Below, piece after piece: positions 40,986-52,174 of a DNA stretch of 64,000 nt. Position 1 is the first letter of the stretch. Each line of letters starts with the position of its first letter. The notes under the pieces were generated by a model. That model was not told the DNA's origin, ran no database searches, and was given only the letters and a program-made list of their open reading frames with translations. The DNA comes from Chromatiaceae bacterium (lineage in GTDB: Bacteria > Pseudomonadota > Gammaproteobacteria > Chromatiales > Chromatiaceae). Made by a program: the position numbers and the translations under genes. Location of the stretch: assembly GCA_022340805.1 (NCBI GenBank), contig JAJDNF010000072.1, positions 1 to 64,000 of the forward strand, in the 5' to 3' direction.

Positions 40986-41278
40986 ACACTCACCTTAACG
41001 ATAAACATCTCTGGTGACAGTTATCGCCCGATTGGTCGACGTCTGGAGGTGCCGGTACGACACCTGAGACAGCGATTCCTACCCGGCCGCTCCTGGGTTG
41101 ATTTCGCGGCAGAGTTTGATATGTACAGTATATTATTATTTGCTTATTTACAAGCCCAAAAGCGAACAATTCGGCGCTGCCCTGCCAAACCCGGGGATGC
41201 ACATCCATGTAGCACCCTGATCGAATAACCCCGGCCACCGGGCCGGGGTCATCATGCGTGCGAACGCCTCGGTCGCGA
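40986..41278. other. AT-rich intergenic region with acnB-side hairpin
   Basis: A 293-base gap upstream of paralog A and downstream of acnB. It has an AT-rich block (about 41115-41155) and a perfect 9-bp hairpin ACCCCGGCC/GGCCGGGGT at 41228-41249 just after the acnB stop. No gene is supported. Confidence 0.55.
41228..41249 (-). terminator. terminator-like hairpin after acnB
   Basis: A 9-bp perfect stem with a 4-base loop lies 30 bases past the acnB stop. On the minus strand the following bases are only mildly T-rich (TATTCGAT), so termination may be partial. Confidence 0.5.
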
Positions 41279-43882
41279 TCACATCGCCAGTTTCAACACC
41301 ACTTCCTGGCCTCGCCGGGCCGACTCGACGAACTCAGGCATCTTGTCGAAGTTCAGGTAGCGGTAGATCTCCGGCGCCATGCTGTCGATCTTGGTTGCGT
41401 ACTGCATGTACTCCGCGACCGTCGGCAGCCTGCCCATGACCGCAGCCACCGCGGCCAGCTCGGCCGACGCAAGGAACACATCGGCCCCCTGACCAAGGCG
41501 GTTCGGGAAATTGCGCGTCGAGGTCGAGACCGCGGTCGAGTTGGCCGCGATGCGCGCCTGGTTGCCCATGCACAGCGAGCAACCCGGCATCTCGGTGCGT
41601 GCGCCGGCGCTGGCAAACAGGAAGTAGTAGCCTTCCTCCATCAGCTGCTGCTCGTCCATCTTGGTCGGCGGGGCGATCCACAAACGGGTCGGGATCACCC
41701 CACCCGCGGCCTCCAGCAGCTTGCCGGCCGCGCGGAAGTGGCCAATGTTGGTCATGCACGAACCGATGAACACCTCGTCGATCTTCCGACCGGCAACCTC
41801 GGACAGCGGTTTCACGTCGTCCGGATCGTTCGGGCAGGCCAGCAGCGGCTCGGTGATCTCGGACATGTTGATCTCGATCACCTCGGCATACTCGGCGTCT
41901 GCATCGGCGCGCATCAGGCCCGGATCGGCCAGCCACGCCTCCATCGCACGCGCGCGACGCTCGAGCGTGCGCTGGTCTTCGTAGCCGTTGTCGATCATCC
42001 AGCGCAGCATCACGATGTTGGAGCGCAGATACTCGGCCACCGACGCTTCCGACAGCTCGATGGTGCAACCGCCGGCCGAGCGTTCGGCCGAGGCGTCGGA
42101 CAACTCGAACGCCTGCTCCACAGTCAGGTTCGGGAGACCCTGGATCTCAAGGATCCGACCGTTGTAGACGTTCTTCTTACCCTTCTTCTCGATCGTCAGC
42201 AGGCCGCGCTGGATCGCCGCATAAGGGATCGCATTGACCAGGTCACGCAACGTGATACCGGGCTGCATCTCGCCAGTGAACTTGACCAGTACCGACTCCG
42301 GCATATCCAGCGGGATCACACCGAGCGCCGCGCCAAACGCGACCAGGCCAGAGCCGGCCGGGAACGAGATGCCAAGCGGGAAGCGGGTGTGCGAATCGCC
42401 GCCGGTGCCGACCTGATCGGGCAGCAGCATGCGGTTGAGCCAGCTATGGATGATGCCGTCACCCGGACGCAGCGAGACGCCGCCGCGGGTCTGGATGAAG
42501 TCCGGCAGGGTGTGCTGGGTGTTGATGTCGACCGGTTTAGGATAGGCCGCGGTGTGGCAGAACGACTGCATCACCAGGTCGGCAGAGAAGCCCAGGCAGG
42601 CCAGCTCCTTGAGTTCATCACGGGTCATCGGGCCGGTGGTGTCCTGGCTGCCGACCGTGCTCATGCGCGGCTCGCAATAGGTCCCGGGGCGGATACCGGC
42701 GACGCCGCAGGCCTTGCCGACCATCTTCTGTGCCAGGGTGTAGCCTTTGCCGCTGTCTTGCGGATCGACCGGACGACGGAACACGTCGCTGTGACCAAGA
42801 CCGAGCGACTCGCGTGCCTTCTCGGTCAGACTGCGGCCGATGATCAGCGGGATGCGGCCACCGGCCTTGACCTCGTCGAGAATGACATCGGTCTTCAGTT
42901 CGAACTCGGCGATGACTTCGCCGGACTCGTTCTCGATCCTGCCCGCATACGGCTTCAGCACGATCACATCGCCCATGGCCAGGTTCTCGACCGGGCACTC
43001 GATCGGCAGTGCACCGGAGTCTTCGACGGTATTGAAAAAGATCGGCGCAATCTTGCCGCCGAGCACCACGCCACCGGCGCGCTTGTTCGGCACGAACGGG
43101 ATATCGTTACCCATGTGCCACAGCACCGAGTTGGTCGCCGACTTACGCGACGAGCCGGTGCCGACCACGTCACCCACGTAGGCCAGCGGCAGGCCTTTTG
43201 CCTGCAGTGCCTCGATCGCGCTGATCGGACCGACCTTGCCGGCATCATCGGGTGTGATGCCGTCACGCGCGTTCTTCAGCATCGCCAGCGCATGCAGTGG
43301 GATGTCGGGACGCGACCAGGCGTCCTGGGCCGGCGACAGGTCGTCGGTGTTGGTCTCGCCGGTCACCTTGAATACCGTCAGCTTGATCTCGGCCGGCACG
43401 TCCTGCTTGCGGGTGAACCACTCGGCGTCGGCCCACGACTGCACCACCGCCTTGGCGTGCGTGTTGCCGGCCTTGGCCTTTTCCTCGACGTCGTGGAAGG
43501 CATCGAACATCAGCAGCGTGAACTTGAGCTGTGTGGCGGCCAGTTCACCCAGTTCGCCGTCGTCGAGCAAATCGATCAACGGCTGGATGTTGTACCCACC
43601 GAGCATGGTGCCGAGCAGCTCGACCGCCTTGCGCCTGTCGACCAACGGCGATGCCGCCTCACCCTTGGCCAGCGCAGCCAGGAAGCCGGCCTTCACGTAG
43701 GCCGCCTCGTCGACGCCGGGCGGCACCCGATTGGTCAGCAGATCGACCAGCGCATCCCCCTCGCCCGCCGGCGGTTCCTTGAGCAATGCCACCAGCTCGT
43801 TCACCTGCTCGGCATTCAGCGGCAGCGGCGGAATCCCCTGGGTGGCGCGTTCTTCGGCGTGTTTACGATAGGCTTCGAGCAT
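41279..43882 (-). CDS. acnB: aconitate hydratase B
   Basis: AcnB interconverts citrate and isocitrate in the TCA cycle using a [4Fe-4S] cluster, and in other bacteria moonlights as an iron-dependent mRNA binder. The 867-residue length matches the family. It starts with the AcnB-specific HEAT-like N-terminal domain ([23 protein letters not shown]). The swivel domain follows ([16 protein letters not shown]), then the catalytic domains with the cluster Cys in [10 protein letters not shown] and [11 protein letters not shown]. It is divergent from a LysR-type gene across a 247-base regulatory region. Confidence 0.97.
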   Translation of the reverse strand: MLEAYRKHAEERATQGIPPLPLNAEQVNELVALLKEPPAGEGDALVDLLTNRVPPGVDEAAYVKAGFLAALAKGEAASPLVDRRKAVELLGTMLGGYNIQPLIDLLDDGELGELAATQLKFTLLMFDAFHDVEEKAKAGNTHAKAVVQSWADAEWFTRKQDVPAEIKLTVFKVTGETNTDDLSPAQDAWSRPDIPLHALAMLKNARDGITPDDAGKVGPISAIEALQAKGLPLAYVGDVVGTGSSRKSATNSVLWHMGNDIPFVPNKRAGGVVLGGKIAPIFFNTVEDSGALPIECPVENLAMGDVIVLKPYAGRIENESGEVIAEFELKTDVILDEVKAGGRIPLIIGRSLTEKARESLGLGHSDVFRRPVDPQDSGKGYTLAQKMVGKACGVAGIRPGTYCEPRMSTVGSQDTTGPMTRDELKELACLGFSADLVMQSFCHTAAYPKPVDINTQHTLPDFIQTRGGVSLRPGDGIIHSWLNRMLLPDQVGTGGDSHTRFPLGISFPAGSGLVAFGAALGVIPLDMPESVLVKFTGEMQPGITLRDLVNAIPYAAIQRGLLTIEKKGKKNVYNGRILEIQGLPNLTVEQAFELSDASAERSAGGCTIELSEASVAEYLRSNIVMLRWMIDNGYEDQRTLERRARAMEAWLADPGLMRADADAEYAEVIEINMSEITEPLLACPNDPDDVKPLSEVAGRKIDEVFIGSCMTNIGHFRAAGKLLEAAGGVIPTRLWIAPPTKMDEQQLMEEGYYFLFASAGARTEMPGCSLCMGNQARIAANSTAVSTSTRNFPNRLGQGADVFLASAELAAVAAVMGRLPTVAEYMQYATKIDSMAPEIYRYLNFDKMPEFVESARRGQEVVLKLAM

Positions 43883-44065
43883 GTGTTCACCTCATTCGCT
43901 GATGCACGGGCGGCAGTTCCGAGTCTGGATCGCCGCGTTGCGCACGGTGGTTAAAACCCTGTCGATTACCCGACCCTTGGCGCCTGACAGGCATTGGGTC
44001 GGGCCATCCTGCAGGCTTCGTGCGGCGCAACATAGCAAAGGAATATACATACGTATAATGGATAC

Positions 44066-44094
44066 TTTGCATAAATAACATGCTATTTTTGCAT
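44066..44094. promoter_or_regulatory. phased GCAT/ATGC operator array (LysR-type candidate)
   Basis: Half-sites GCAT (44069), ATGC (44080) and GCAT (44091) recur exactly every 11 bases, producing two alternating inverted repeats with 7-base spacers; TTTGCAT starts at 44066 and 44088. The array lies just upstream of the LysR gene start and between it and acnB, the expected place for LysR recognition and activation half-sites. A further TTTGCAT at 45092 precedes acs. Confidence 0.5.
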
Positions 44095-44129
44095 GGCCGG
44101 CACACATCGGTCGTTAGGAGTCGCCACGA

Positions 44130-45005
44130 ATGGATCTGACCCTGCTGCGCTCCTTCCTGGCCGTCGCCGAGAGCGGCGCGATCACCGAGGCCGCCGAGCG
44201 CATCGGCATCACCCAGCCTGCGCTGTCGCGCCGCATCCAGCAGCTCGAGGAGCATCTGGGCGTCGAGTTGCTGGTGCGCGGGCGCAAAGGCGTACTGCTG
44301 ACCGAGATGGGACGCCTGGTCCAGTCCGACGCGCAGGGCATCGTCGCGCGCTACGCGCAGATGCGCGAGACGGTCTCCAGTCACCAGCGCCTCGAGGGCG
44401 GCAGCGTGCGCATCGGCGGGGGGGCCACCGCGGTGTCGTTCATCCTGCCGGAGGCGATCGCGGCCTTTCAGCTCGCGCACCCGCAGGTGCGCTTCCAGAT
44501 GCGCGAGGCAGGCAGCAGCGAGATCGCCGACGACGTGGTGGCGGGCCACCTCGAGCTCGGCGTGGTCACGCTGCCGGTGCGCGATCGTGAACTCGACGTG
44601 ACCCCGCTGACCACAGACCGCATCGTGCTGGTCGCGCGCAACGACCATCCGCTCGCCCGACGGCGCCGGGTGCGCATCCAGGACCTGTCGGAGCAGTCGT
44701 TCGTCGCATTCGAGGCCGGCAGCGCGCTGCGCCAGATCATCGACGGCAAGCTGCGCGAGGCCGGAGTGGATGTCAACGTGGTGATGGAGTTGCGCTCGAT
44801 CCCGGCGATCCTGCGCATGGTATCGACCACCGGCAACCTGGCGTTTGTCAGCCGGCTCGGGATGGAGCAGCAGAGCGACGTCGCCGAGGTGGCCGTCCAG
44901 GGTCTGCGTATAGAGCGCCGGCTGGCCGTGATCGCGCGTCGCGGCGCCGTGCTTTCGCCTGCCGCACAGGCCTTCACCAAGCGCCTGCAGAGCCTGCACC
45001 GCTGA
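44130..45005 (+). CDS. LysR-family transcriptional regulator
   Basis: A 291-residue LysR-type regulator. The N-terminal helix-turn-helix (FLAVAESGAITEAAERIGIT, then QPALSRRIQQLEEHLGVEL) is followed by a PBP2-like effector domain with LPEAIAAFQLAHPQVRF and a hinge near residue 88. It is divergent from acnB and just upstream of acs, so a role controlling acetate or citrate-cycle genes is likely but the effector is unknown. Gene-order and a phased operator array in its promoter support autoregulation. Confidence 0.9.
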   Translation: MDLTLLRSFLAVAESGAITEAAERIGITQPALSRRIQQLEEHLGVELLVRGRKGVLLTEMGRLVQSDAQGIVARYAQMRETVSSHQRLEGGSVRIGGGATAVSFILPEAIAAFQLAHPQVRFQMREAGSSEIADDVVAGHLELGVVTLPVRDRELDVTPLTTDRIVLVARNDHPLARRRRVRIQDLSEQSFVAFEAGSALRQIIDGKLREAGVDVNVVMELRSIPAILRMVSTTGNLAFVSRLGMEQQSDVAEVAVQGLRIERRLAVIARRGAVLSPAAQAFTKRLQSLHR

Positions 45006-45151
45006 AGGGAAAGGCGTAATATCCTCGCCTCGGCTGTCGGCCCGGAATGTTCACTATTAAGCGGTTTAATACCCGATAAGTTGACAGCCTTTTTGCATAA
45101 CCAGAAGAATGACCGACTAATTCTTATAAAACCGTTCCCGGAGGAGGATCC

Positions 45152-47098
<1,947 letters not shown>

Positions 47099-47162
47099 CG
47101 GTAATGCCTGTGGCGACAGGCAGCCGGCCCGCTTACCGTGTCGCAGGAACCGACGGATGATG

Positions 47163-47188
47163 AACCCGGCCTTGCGCCGGGTTTTTTT
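47163..47188 (+). terminator. intrinsic terminator after acs
   Basis: An 8-bp stem AACCCGGC/GCCGGGTT with a 5-base loop is followed by a T-run. It lies between the convergent acs and tonB genes. Confidence 0.85.
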
Positions 47189-47229
47189 ATCCGCCGGACC
47201 ACCGCGATTGCCGCGTGGTACCGCGGATA

Positions 47230-48012
47230 TCAGCCGCGCAGCTTGAAGCTGATCGGCACCGAAATGGGCCACTCGTCGCGGCCCAGGCGACCCGGGATAG
47301 GCCTGAACGGCGTGACCCGGCGCAGGGTCTTCAGCGCGGCCTCGTCGAGGCGGGGCGATCCCGACGACTCCATTACCTGCAGGTCGGTCAGTTCGCCGTT
47401 GCGTTGGATCACGAAATGAACGACGACCAGGCCCTCTTCACCCAGGCGGCGTGAGGCTCGCGGATAGAACTTGCTGCGATTGATCTGCGCCGCCAGCGCG
47501 GCGAGATAGTGCTGTCTCTCCTCGACAGCGACCGCGACCGGCAGCGGCCGATCGGCAACGACCGGTGCGACCGCCACCGGTGCGGCGGCGGCCACCGGCC
47601 GCTCCACCGGCCTGACCGGATCAACCGGCCTGGGCTTGTTCGCCTTTGCCTTCGCGACCTTTTTGACCACCGGAGGGGGTCTTGGCTCGGCGGCCTTCTT
47701 GGCCACCGGTGGGGGTTCGACCGGCTTGACCAGCGGGGGCGGATCGACAGGCTCGGGCTCGGGTTCAGGCACCGCCTCGACCGGTTCCGGGGGTGGCTCG
47801 GGTACCACCGGTGCAGGCAGCCGCTCGACTTCCGGGCGCACCTCGGGGGCCGGCGGCGGTGGCTGAAAGGCTGACAGATTCAGGGTCAGTGGTCGCGGCT
47901 GTTCAACCGCGGGGATCGGTTCCCGTGACACCTGGGTAAAGGCGGCTACAACTGCGGCGTGCAGCACCCCGGAAACCAGCAGACCAAGACGCAGCGACGA
48001 CATCGGCGTCAC
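47230..48012 (-). CDS. tonB: TonB energy-transducing protein
   Basis: A 260-residue TonB protein: N-terminal membrane anchor (LGLLVSGVLHAAVVAAF), a long Pro/Glu/Lys-rich periplasmic spacer (PEPEPEPVDPPPLVKPVE, then KKAAEPRPPP), and the C-terminal TonB domain (YPRASRRLGEEGLVVVHFVI; DEAALKTLRRVTPFRPIP). Its 5' end overlaps exbD by four bases. As the last gene of an exbB-exbD-tonB set downstream of a copper-type receptor, it probably energises that receptor. Confidence 0.92.
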   Translation of the reverse strand: MTPMSSLRLGLLVSGVLHAAVVAAFTQVSREPIPAVEQPRPLTLNLSAFQPPPPAPEVRPEVERLPAPVVPEPPPEPVEAVPEPEPEPVDPPPLVKPVEPPPVAKKAAEPRPPPVVKKVAKAKANKPRPVDPVRPVERPVAAAAPVAVAPVVADRPLPVAVAVEERQHYLAALAAQINRSKFYPRASRRLGEEGLVVVHFVIQRNGELTDLQVMESSGSPRLDEAALKTLRRVTPFRPIPGRLGRDEWPISVPISFKLRG

Positions 48013-48389
48013 CCCGCCTCGCGCCGGGTAACGATCGAGACGTTTTCCAGCCCACGCGCCTTCAACAGGTCGACCACCGCGACAAAGTGACGAAACGCCG
48101 CGGCCTCGTCCACACGCAGCATCAACTGCCTGTCGGCGCCCAAGCCGGTAAGCGCCTCGGCGAGCAGATCGAGGTCCACTGCCTGCTCGGCGAGGTACAG
48201 CTGCCCTGCGCTATCGATCGTGATCTCCAGCGCAGGACCGGTCGGCAACGGTTCGGCCTGCGACGCACCCGGCAGTGACACCGGGATCTTGCCCTGCGCC
48301 ACGAAGGTCGCAGTGGTCAGCACCACCGCGAGCAACACCAGCATGACGTCGATGAACGGGATGACGTTGATCTGCGACAGCGGCTTCAT
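48009..48389 (-). CDS. exbD: ExbD-type proton-channel protein
   Basis: A 126-residue ExbD/TolR-family protein: MKPLSQINVIPFIDVMLVLLAVVL contains the conserved transmembrane Asp used in proton-driven energy transfer, and the periplasmic domain follows. It overlaps exbB upstream and tonB downstream by four bases each. Confidence 0.92.
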   Translation of the reverse strand: MKPLSQINVIPFIDVMLVLLAVVLTTATFVAQGKIPVSLPGASQAEPLPTGPALEITIDSAGQLYLAEQAVDLDLLAEALTGLGADRQLMLRVDEAAAFRHFVAVVDLLKARGLENVSIVTRREAG

Positions 48390-48865
48390 GGTTTCAGCCG
48401 CAGCGCGGTCCAGCGTGCGGTCAGGACATCGACCCGTCGCACCAGACCGTTGTAGATAAGCGTGGCCGGGATGGCGACGAACAGACCGGCGGCGGTGGCC
48501 TTCAGCGCAAGGGCGAGGCCAAGCATGACCGCGGACGCGGAGAGTTCGCTACCCGTGGACAGGTCGTGGAAGGTGATCAATATGCCCAGCACCGTCCCCA
48601 GCAGGCCGATGTAGGGGGCGATCGATGCAATCGAGGCGATCACGGTCAGGTGCCGGGTCAACGCCACATCCAGGCCGGGGCGATCGATGAAATCGGCCAA
48701 CTCAACGCGGGCGAAATACAACACGCGCTCAATCGCGTAAGCAAACAGCCAGAAGCTCATGAACCCGAGGATGCCGAACACCGTGACGTCCAGGTAGTCC
48801 TTGAGCAGGACCATCGTCATGGGCTGACTAAACCAGGTGGTATCCATGTACCTGGCCACCTGCAC
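48386..48865 (-). CDS. exbB: ExbB-type proton-channel protein
   Basis: A 159-residue member of the MotA/TolQ/ExbB family, shorter than E. coli ExbB. Three hydrophobic segments are visible, including APYIGLLGTVLGILITFHDL (the conserved family signature) and ALKATAAGLFVAIPATLIYN. An alternative start is at MDTTWFS (48847). It is separated from the receptor gene upstream by 236 bases containing a strong hairpin. Confidence 0.88.
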   Translation of the reverse strand: MQVARYMDTTWFSQPMTMVLLKDYLDVTVFGILGFMSFWLFAYAIERVLYFARVELADFIDRPGLDVALTRHLTVIASIASIAPYIGLLGTVLGILITFHDLSTGSELSASAVMLGLALALKATAAGLFVAIPATLIYNGLVRRVDVLTARWTALRLKP

Positions 48866-49061
48866 TGTACCCGGCCCGGTCGCCGTGCCGGGTTGCGATT
48901 ATCGCTTCGGGGCACCCGGCAGTGGAGTGACCCCCATCCCGCCGCCTGCCCGCCCATGGCGTGCAATGCAGCTGTTTCGTGAACCGTTCAAACATCGACC
49001 ATCCTCCTTCATCTCTGCAAGGCGCCCTCTCGGCTACAGCGGCGCGCGTTGGGGAGTAGCG

Positions 49062-49088
49062 GCAACGCCGGCTGTGTGCCGGCGCTGC
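49062..49088 (-). other. strong hairpin between receptor and exbB
   Basis: A 7-bp perfect core CGCCGGC/GCCGGCG with a 5-base loop extends to about 10 bp with one mismatch. It sits just past the receptor stop on the minus strand and lacks a T-run. It could stabilise the receptor mRNA or partly terminate it before exbB. Confidence 0.45.
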
Positions 49089-49101
49089 CCATTCGGCTTG
49101 C

Positions 49102-51372
49102 TCAGAAACTGACGTTCACCCCGGCATAGATCGAACGCCCCATTCCGGGAACCGCGATGCCCCAAGGTATACCGTTGATCTGCATAGTCGAACCCTGACC
49201 GGTGTAGGCCCCACCTGTCGGGAGAGAGTAAGACGTGTCAAACAGGTTCTCGACCCCGAAATCGACCCGCACCTGCTTCCAGGTGTGGCTCGCACGCAGG
49301 TTGACCAGGGTATAACCGGCCGTCTCGATCTCGTTGCGCACCGCCGAGAGATCATCCTTGCGGTCCACCATCACGACCTCGACGCCGTTACTCCAGCCAC
49401 CCAGATCGTGGGTCAGCGTGACCTTGGCGTTGAGCGGCATGATGTTGTAGAGACCGTCGCCGGTGTCACGGTTCTCACCGTCGGTGTAGCTCAGCAGCCC
49501 CTGCACACCCCAGACACCCCATTGGTTGCTCGCCAGCGGCGCACGCGCGGAGACATCGATGCCGTACAGACGGGCCGACTGGTTCTCATACTGCAGGACA
49601 TTGAACTGGTCGGGCTGCCAGCCCGGCCGCTTCGCCGCGTCGATGTAGTCGGTCACGTGCGTGTAGTAAGGCGTGGCCTTGAGCTCCCAGACACGACCAC
49701 TCGCGTGCCAGTCGAAGGTCGCGGAAACCGTGTGCGCCTTCTCCGGATCGAGATCGACATCGCCCACATAGCCGTTGCCGTCGCCGACGAAGTTGTTCAT
49801 GGTCGCCGCCATCGGCCAGCTGGACCAGGTATAGCGCTCGTAGAGATTCGGCGAGCGGACCTTGCGCGCAAAGCCGAACTCGACGTCCAGGTTGGCATCG
49901 TGCGTATAGCGCATCAGCGCCGTCACGTCGACATTGTCATCAGTCTTGCTGCGGTCGCTCGCGTTGAACGCCGCCGCCTCGGCGATCTGATCACCGGGTG
50001 CCGGGGCTGTCGTCTTGTAGCCATGCACATCGCCGGCATTGGTCTTCACATTTTCATACCGCATGCCCAGCAGGCTCACCCACTGCTCATTCAGCTGGGC
50101 CTCCCACTCGGTGAACAGCGCCGCCCGGTCGCGTTCACCCTCGTTGATGTTCTGGAAGGTCCCGGGCCACATGCCGCCGCCGGATGGGAGCCAGTAGTCC
50201 TCGAGCCGGTAGCGCTGGTACTCACCACCTACGCGCAGCACGTCATCGTCAGACAGTGCGATATCGGTCTTGAGTGTTGCGCCCGTGGTCTTGCCCTCGC
50301 TCTTCATCGGCATGCCGGAGGCGCAGCTCATGAAGCCGACCGGCGAACATGGCGTACCCACCTCGGGCGCTGCGGGGGGCTGTGACAGCGGGCCGTACCA
50401 GAAACGCTTGTCGTCGCCGAAGTCCATCTCATGATCGACCTTGTCGTAGTACGCAGTGGCCTCGAGCGTGCCCCAGTCCAATGCGCCGGCGTAGCCCAGA
50501 TTGATCCGCTTCTGCTCATTGTCGGTCAGGTCCATGCGCTGATTCGGATAGAGCTGATAGGGCATCTTCTGGTAGCCCAGCTTCGCCGTGAACAGGTCCC
50601 CACCGGCCTTCAGCGCCATCCCCAGCGTGTGGTTCTGGGTCTCGTAGGCGGTAGAGCCCACCTCGTCCAGCGGCAGGGTATGCCCGGGGCGACCGGTCGC
50701 CGTCGTGGTCTTGAAATCACCCCCGGCCGTGTAGTTGTCGGCCTGGCTCCAGGAGCCACTGTAGTTGATGTTGAATGCTTCGGTAGCAAAGGTGGCAGCG
50801 GCATTTCCGCCATACGCGTCGTTGTTGCTGCGATAGAAGGCGCCAAGCTCACCCCTGGTGAGACGGTCTTGCCCCGGAGCTGCAAACGCCGGCGCGGGCG
50901 TGTCTGCGATGATGGTGCCACCGATGCTGTCGCCACCGATGCTGACCGGCGTAATGCCGGCGAACACCTGCAGGGTACCGACATTGCTCGGGTCGATGTA
51001 CGACAGCGGCGGATTCATGTGATTCGGGCAGGAGGCGATCAGGTCCATGCCGTCGACCTTGATGCGCAGCCGGTCGTCCGCCAGGCCGTGGATCGACGGC
51101 AGGCTCGAGACGCCGCCGGCGTTGTTCAGGCTGAGCCCCGGGACATCCCGCAGCAGGCTCGCGGAATCGCTGGTGGCCGGCCGGAGGAACCGCAGGGTCT
51201 CGGCAGCGACCGTAGATGCGCCAAGAGCCGCTGCCTCGTCGGCCTGCGCCTCGACCGTGATCGGCCCCAGGAGTGTCTCCTGGGCGATCACCGCCTGTGC
51301 CAAGGGGACCAGCGCGATGGCCAGTGTGAGCCGACTCCGTCGGAACGATTGGGGTGCATGGTGCAAATTCAT
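49102..51372 (-). CDS. TonB-dependent copper receptor (OprC/NosA-like)
   Basis: The start at MNLHHAPQSFRR (51372) gives 756 residues with a signal peptide ending AQAVIA. A plug domain ([32 protein letters not shown] region) carries C115-P-N-H-M119 in LIASCPNHMNPPLSYIDP, and the barrel has H314-E-M316. Together they reproduce the CxxxM and HxM copper-binding motifs of OprC. The barrel ends in the typical SIYAGVNVSF. Copper import (for example for cupredoxins or nitrous oxide reductase) is inferred. It precedes exbB-exbD-tonB and follows a DUF2946-like gene on the same strand. Confidence 0.9.
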   Translation of the reverse strand: MNLHHAPQSFRRSRLTLAIALVPLAQAVIAQETLLGPITVEAQADEAAALGASTVAAETLRFLRPATSDSASLLRDVPGLSLNNAGGVSSLPSIHGLADDRLRIKVDGMDLIASCPNHMNPPLSYIDPSNVGTLQVFAGITPVSIGGDSIGGTIIADTPAPAFAAPGQDRLTRGELGAFYRSNNDAYGGNAAATFATEAFNINYSGSWSQADNYTAGGDFKTTTATGRPGHTLPLDEVGSTAYETQNHTLGMALKAGGDLFTAKLGYQKMPYQLYPNQRMDLTDNEQKRINLGYAGALDWGTLEATAYYDKVDHEMDFGDDKRFWYGPLSQPPAAPEVGTPCSPVGFMSCASGMPMKSEGKTTGATLKTDIALSDDDVLRVGGEYQRYRLEDYWLPSGGGMWPGTFQNINEGERDRAALFTEWEAQLNEQWVSLLGMRYENVKTNAGDVHGYKTTAPAPGDQIAEAAAFNASDRSKTDDNVDVTALMRYTHDANLDVEFGFARKVRSPNLYERYTWSSWPMAATMNNFVGDGNGYVGDVDLDPEKAHTVSATFDWHASGRVWELKATPYYTHVTDYIDAAKRPGWQPDQFNVLQYENQSARLYGIDVSARAPLASNQWGVWGVQGLLSYTDGENRDTGDGLYNIMPLNAKVTLTHDLGGWSNGVEVVMVDRKDDLSAVRNEIETAGYTLVNLRASHTWKQVRVDFGVENLFDTSYSLPTGGAYTGQGSTMQINGIPWGIAVPGMGRSIYAGVNVSF

Positions 51373-51506
51373 CTGTAGTGTCCTGAAGTATCTGCAATGG
51401 TTCGCACCGCGAACCATCACGCCTCTTCGCAAGACAGGCGCACCGCACAAACGTCGCGGTTCATCTGCCGGCGAAAACGGCAATTAAGGGCGAGATTGGA
51501 AAGACT

Positions 51507-51923
51507 TCAGGAGAACTGTGGTGGCGCGCGGGTCGAATAGGCGGAGAAATGCAGCGAGCGATGGGTGCGCCCGGCGGCCTGGTCCAGCAGCCCGATGGAG
51601 TACAGCGAGACACACGGTGGCGCGGGCGGCTGTGATATCTGCGCGGCACCTGCCATCTGGTAAAGCTTCAGCGCAGCGCAGTGTTCGGTGTCCGTGTTGT
51701 CCGCCGGCTGCGGCAGGTCGAGGCTGACCAGCTTCGAGCCCTTGAGGGTACAGACGACAACCTGCTGACCCTTACCGTCGTGGGTCACGAGCGGCGTCAC
51801 CAGGTAGGCCAGGACGGGTTGCAGCAGAAAGCCGACGATCAGCACCCAGACGGTTGCCGATCGCCTCGACCGTGCACCGAGGTGCCAGTCATCCTTGTGT
51901 GAAATGCCGCGTCCCATATCCAA
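51507..51923 (-). CDS. DUF2946-like small Cys-containing protein
   Basis: A 138-residue protein with an N-terminal hydrophobic helix (VWVLIVGFLLQPVLAYLV), then VVVCTLKGSKLVSLDLP, a central Cys pair (HCAALK..APPC) and a terminal SAYSTRAPPQ. That outline (TM, VCT.G motif, Cys pair, RAPP ending) is like DUF2946 proteins, commonly found beside copper receptors. The Cys could ligate copper (inference). It directly precedes the copper receptor on the same strand. Confidence 0.5.
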   Translation of the reverse strand: MDMGRGISHKDDWHLGARSRRSATVWVLIVGFLLQPVLAYLVTPLVTHDGKGQQVVVCTLKGSKLVSLDLPQPADNTDTEHCAALKLYQMAGAAQISQPPAPPCVSLYSIGLLDQAAGRTHRSLHFSAYSTRAPPQFS

Positions 51924-52132
51924 GCATCTAATGTCCGTTGTCGCTGCAGCAGCGCCCGATGCGGATTCCCTGCATGAGACTGCTGCGCCGGGGGCCTGAT
52001 TCTGCAGGTGAATACTAACCGGCTCAAGCCCATTCTGACTTGACCCCGGTTAAGTCGCCCGAACGGATCGCCCCGCGGGCCGGGCCGTCAGGACTCGACT
52101 GACAGCTGGATTTCAGCGCTCGGGAAACAAAA

Positions 52133-52152
52133 AACCCCGCCTGGGCGGGGTT
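52133..52152 (-). terminator. intrinsic terminator of the PYGG-repeat gene
   Basis: A 9-bp stem AACCCCGCC/GGCGGGGTT with a 2-base loop is followed on the minus strand by TTTTTTGTTT (AAACAAAAAA on the plus strand). It lies about 20 bases after the stop of the PYGG-repeat protein. Confidence 0.85.
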
Positions 52153-52174
52153 CTCTGCACTTGCTTCAACCGGA

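Noticed and set aside
41258-43954. An 898-codon plus-strand open frame covering acnB
   Set aside because: acnB on the other strand is a clear full-length aconitase, and the plus-strand translation has no family features; long antisense frames are expected at this GC content.
45079-45100. Sigma-54-like promoter before acs
   Set aside because: The GA-N10-GC spacing resembles a -24/-12 element, but the invariant GG at -24 is GA, so recognition is doubtful; the TTTGCAT motif is a better explanation.
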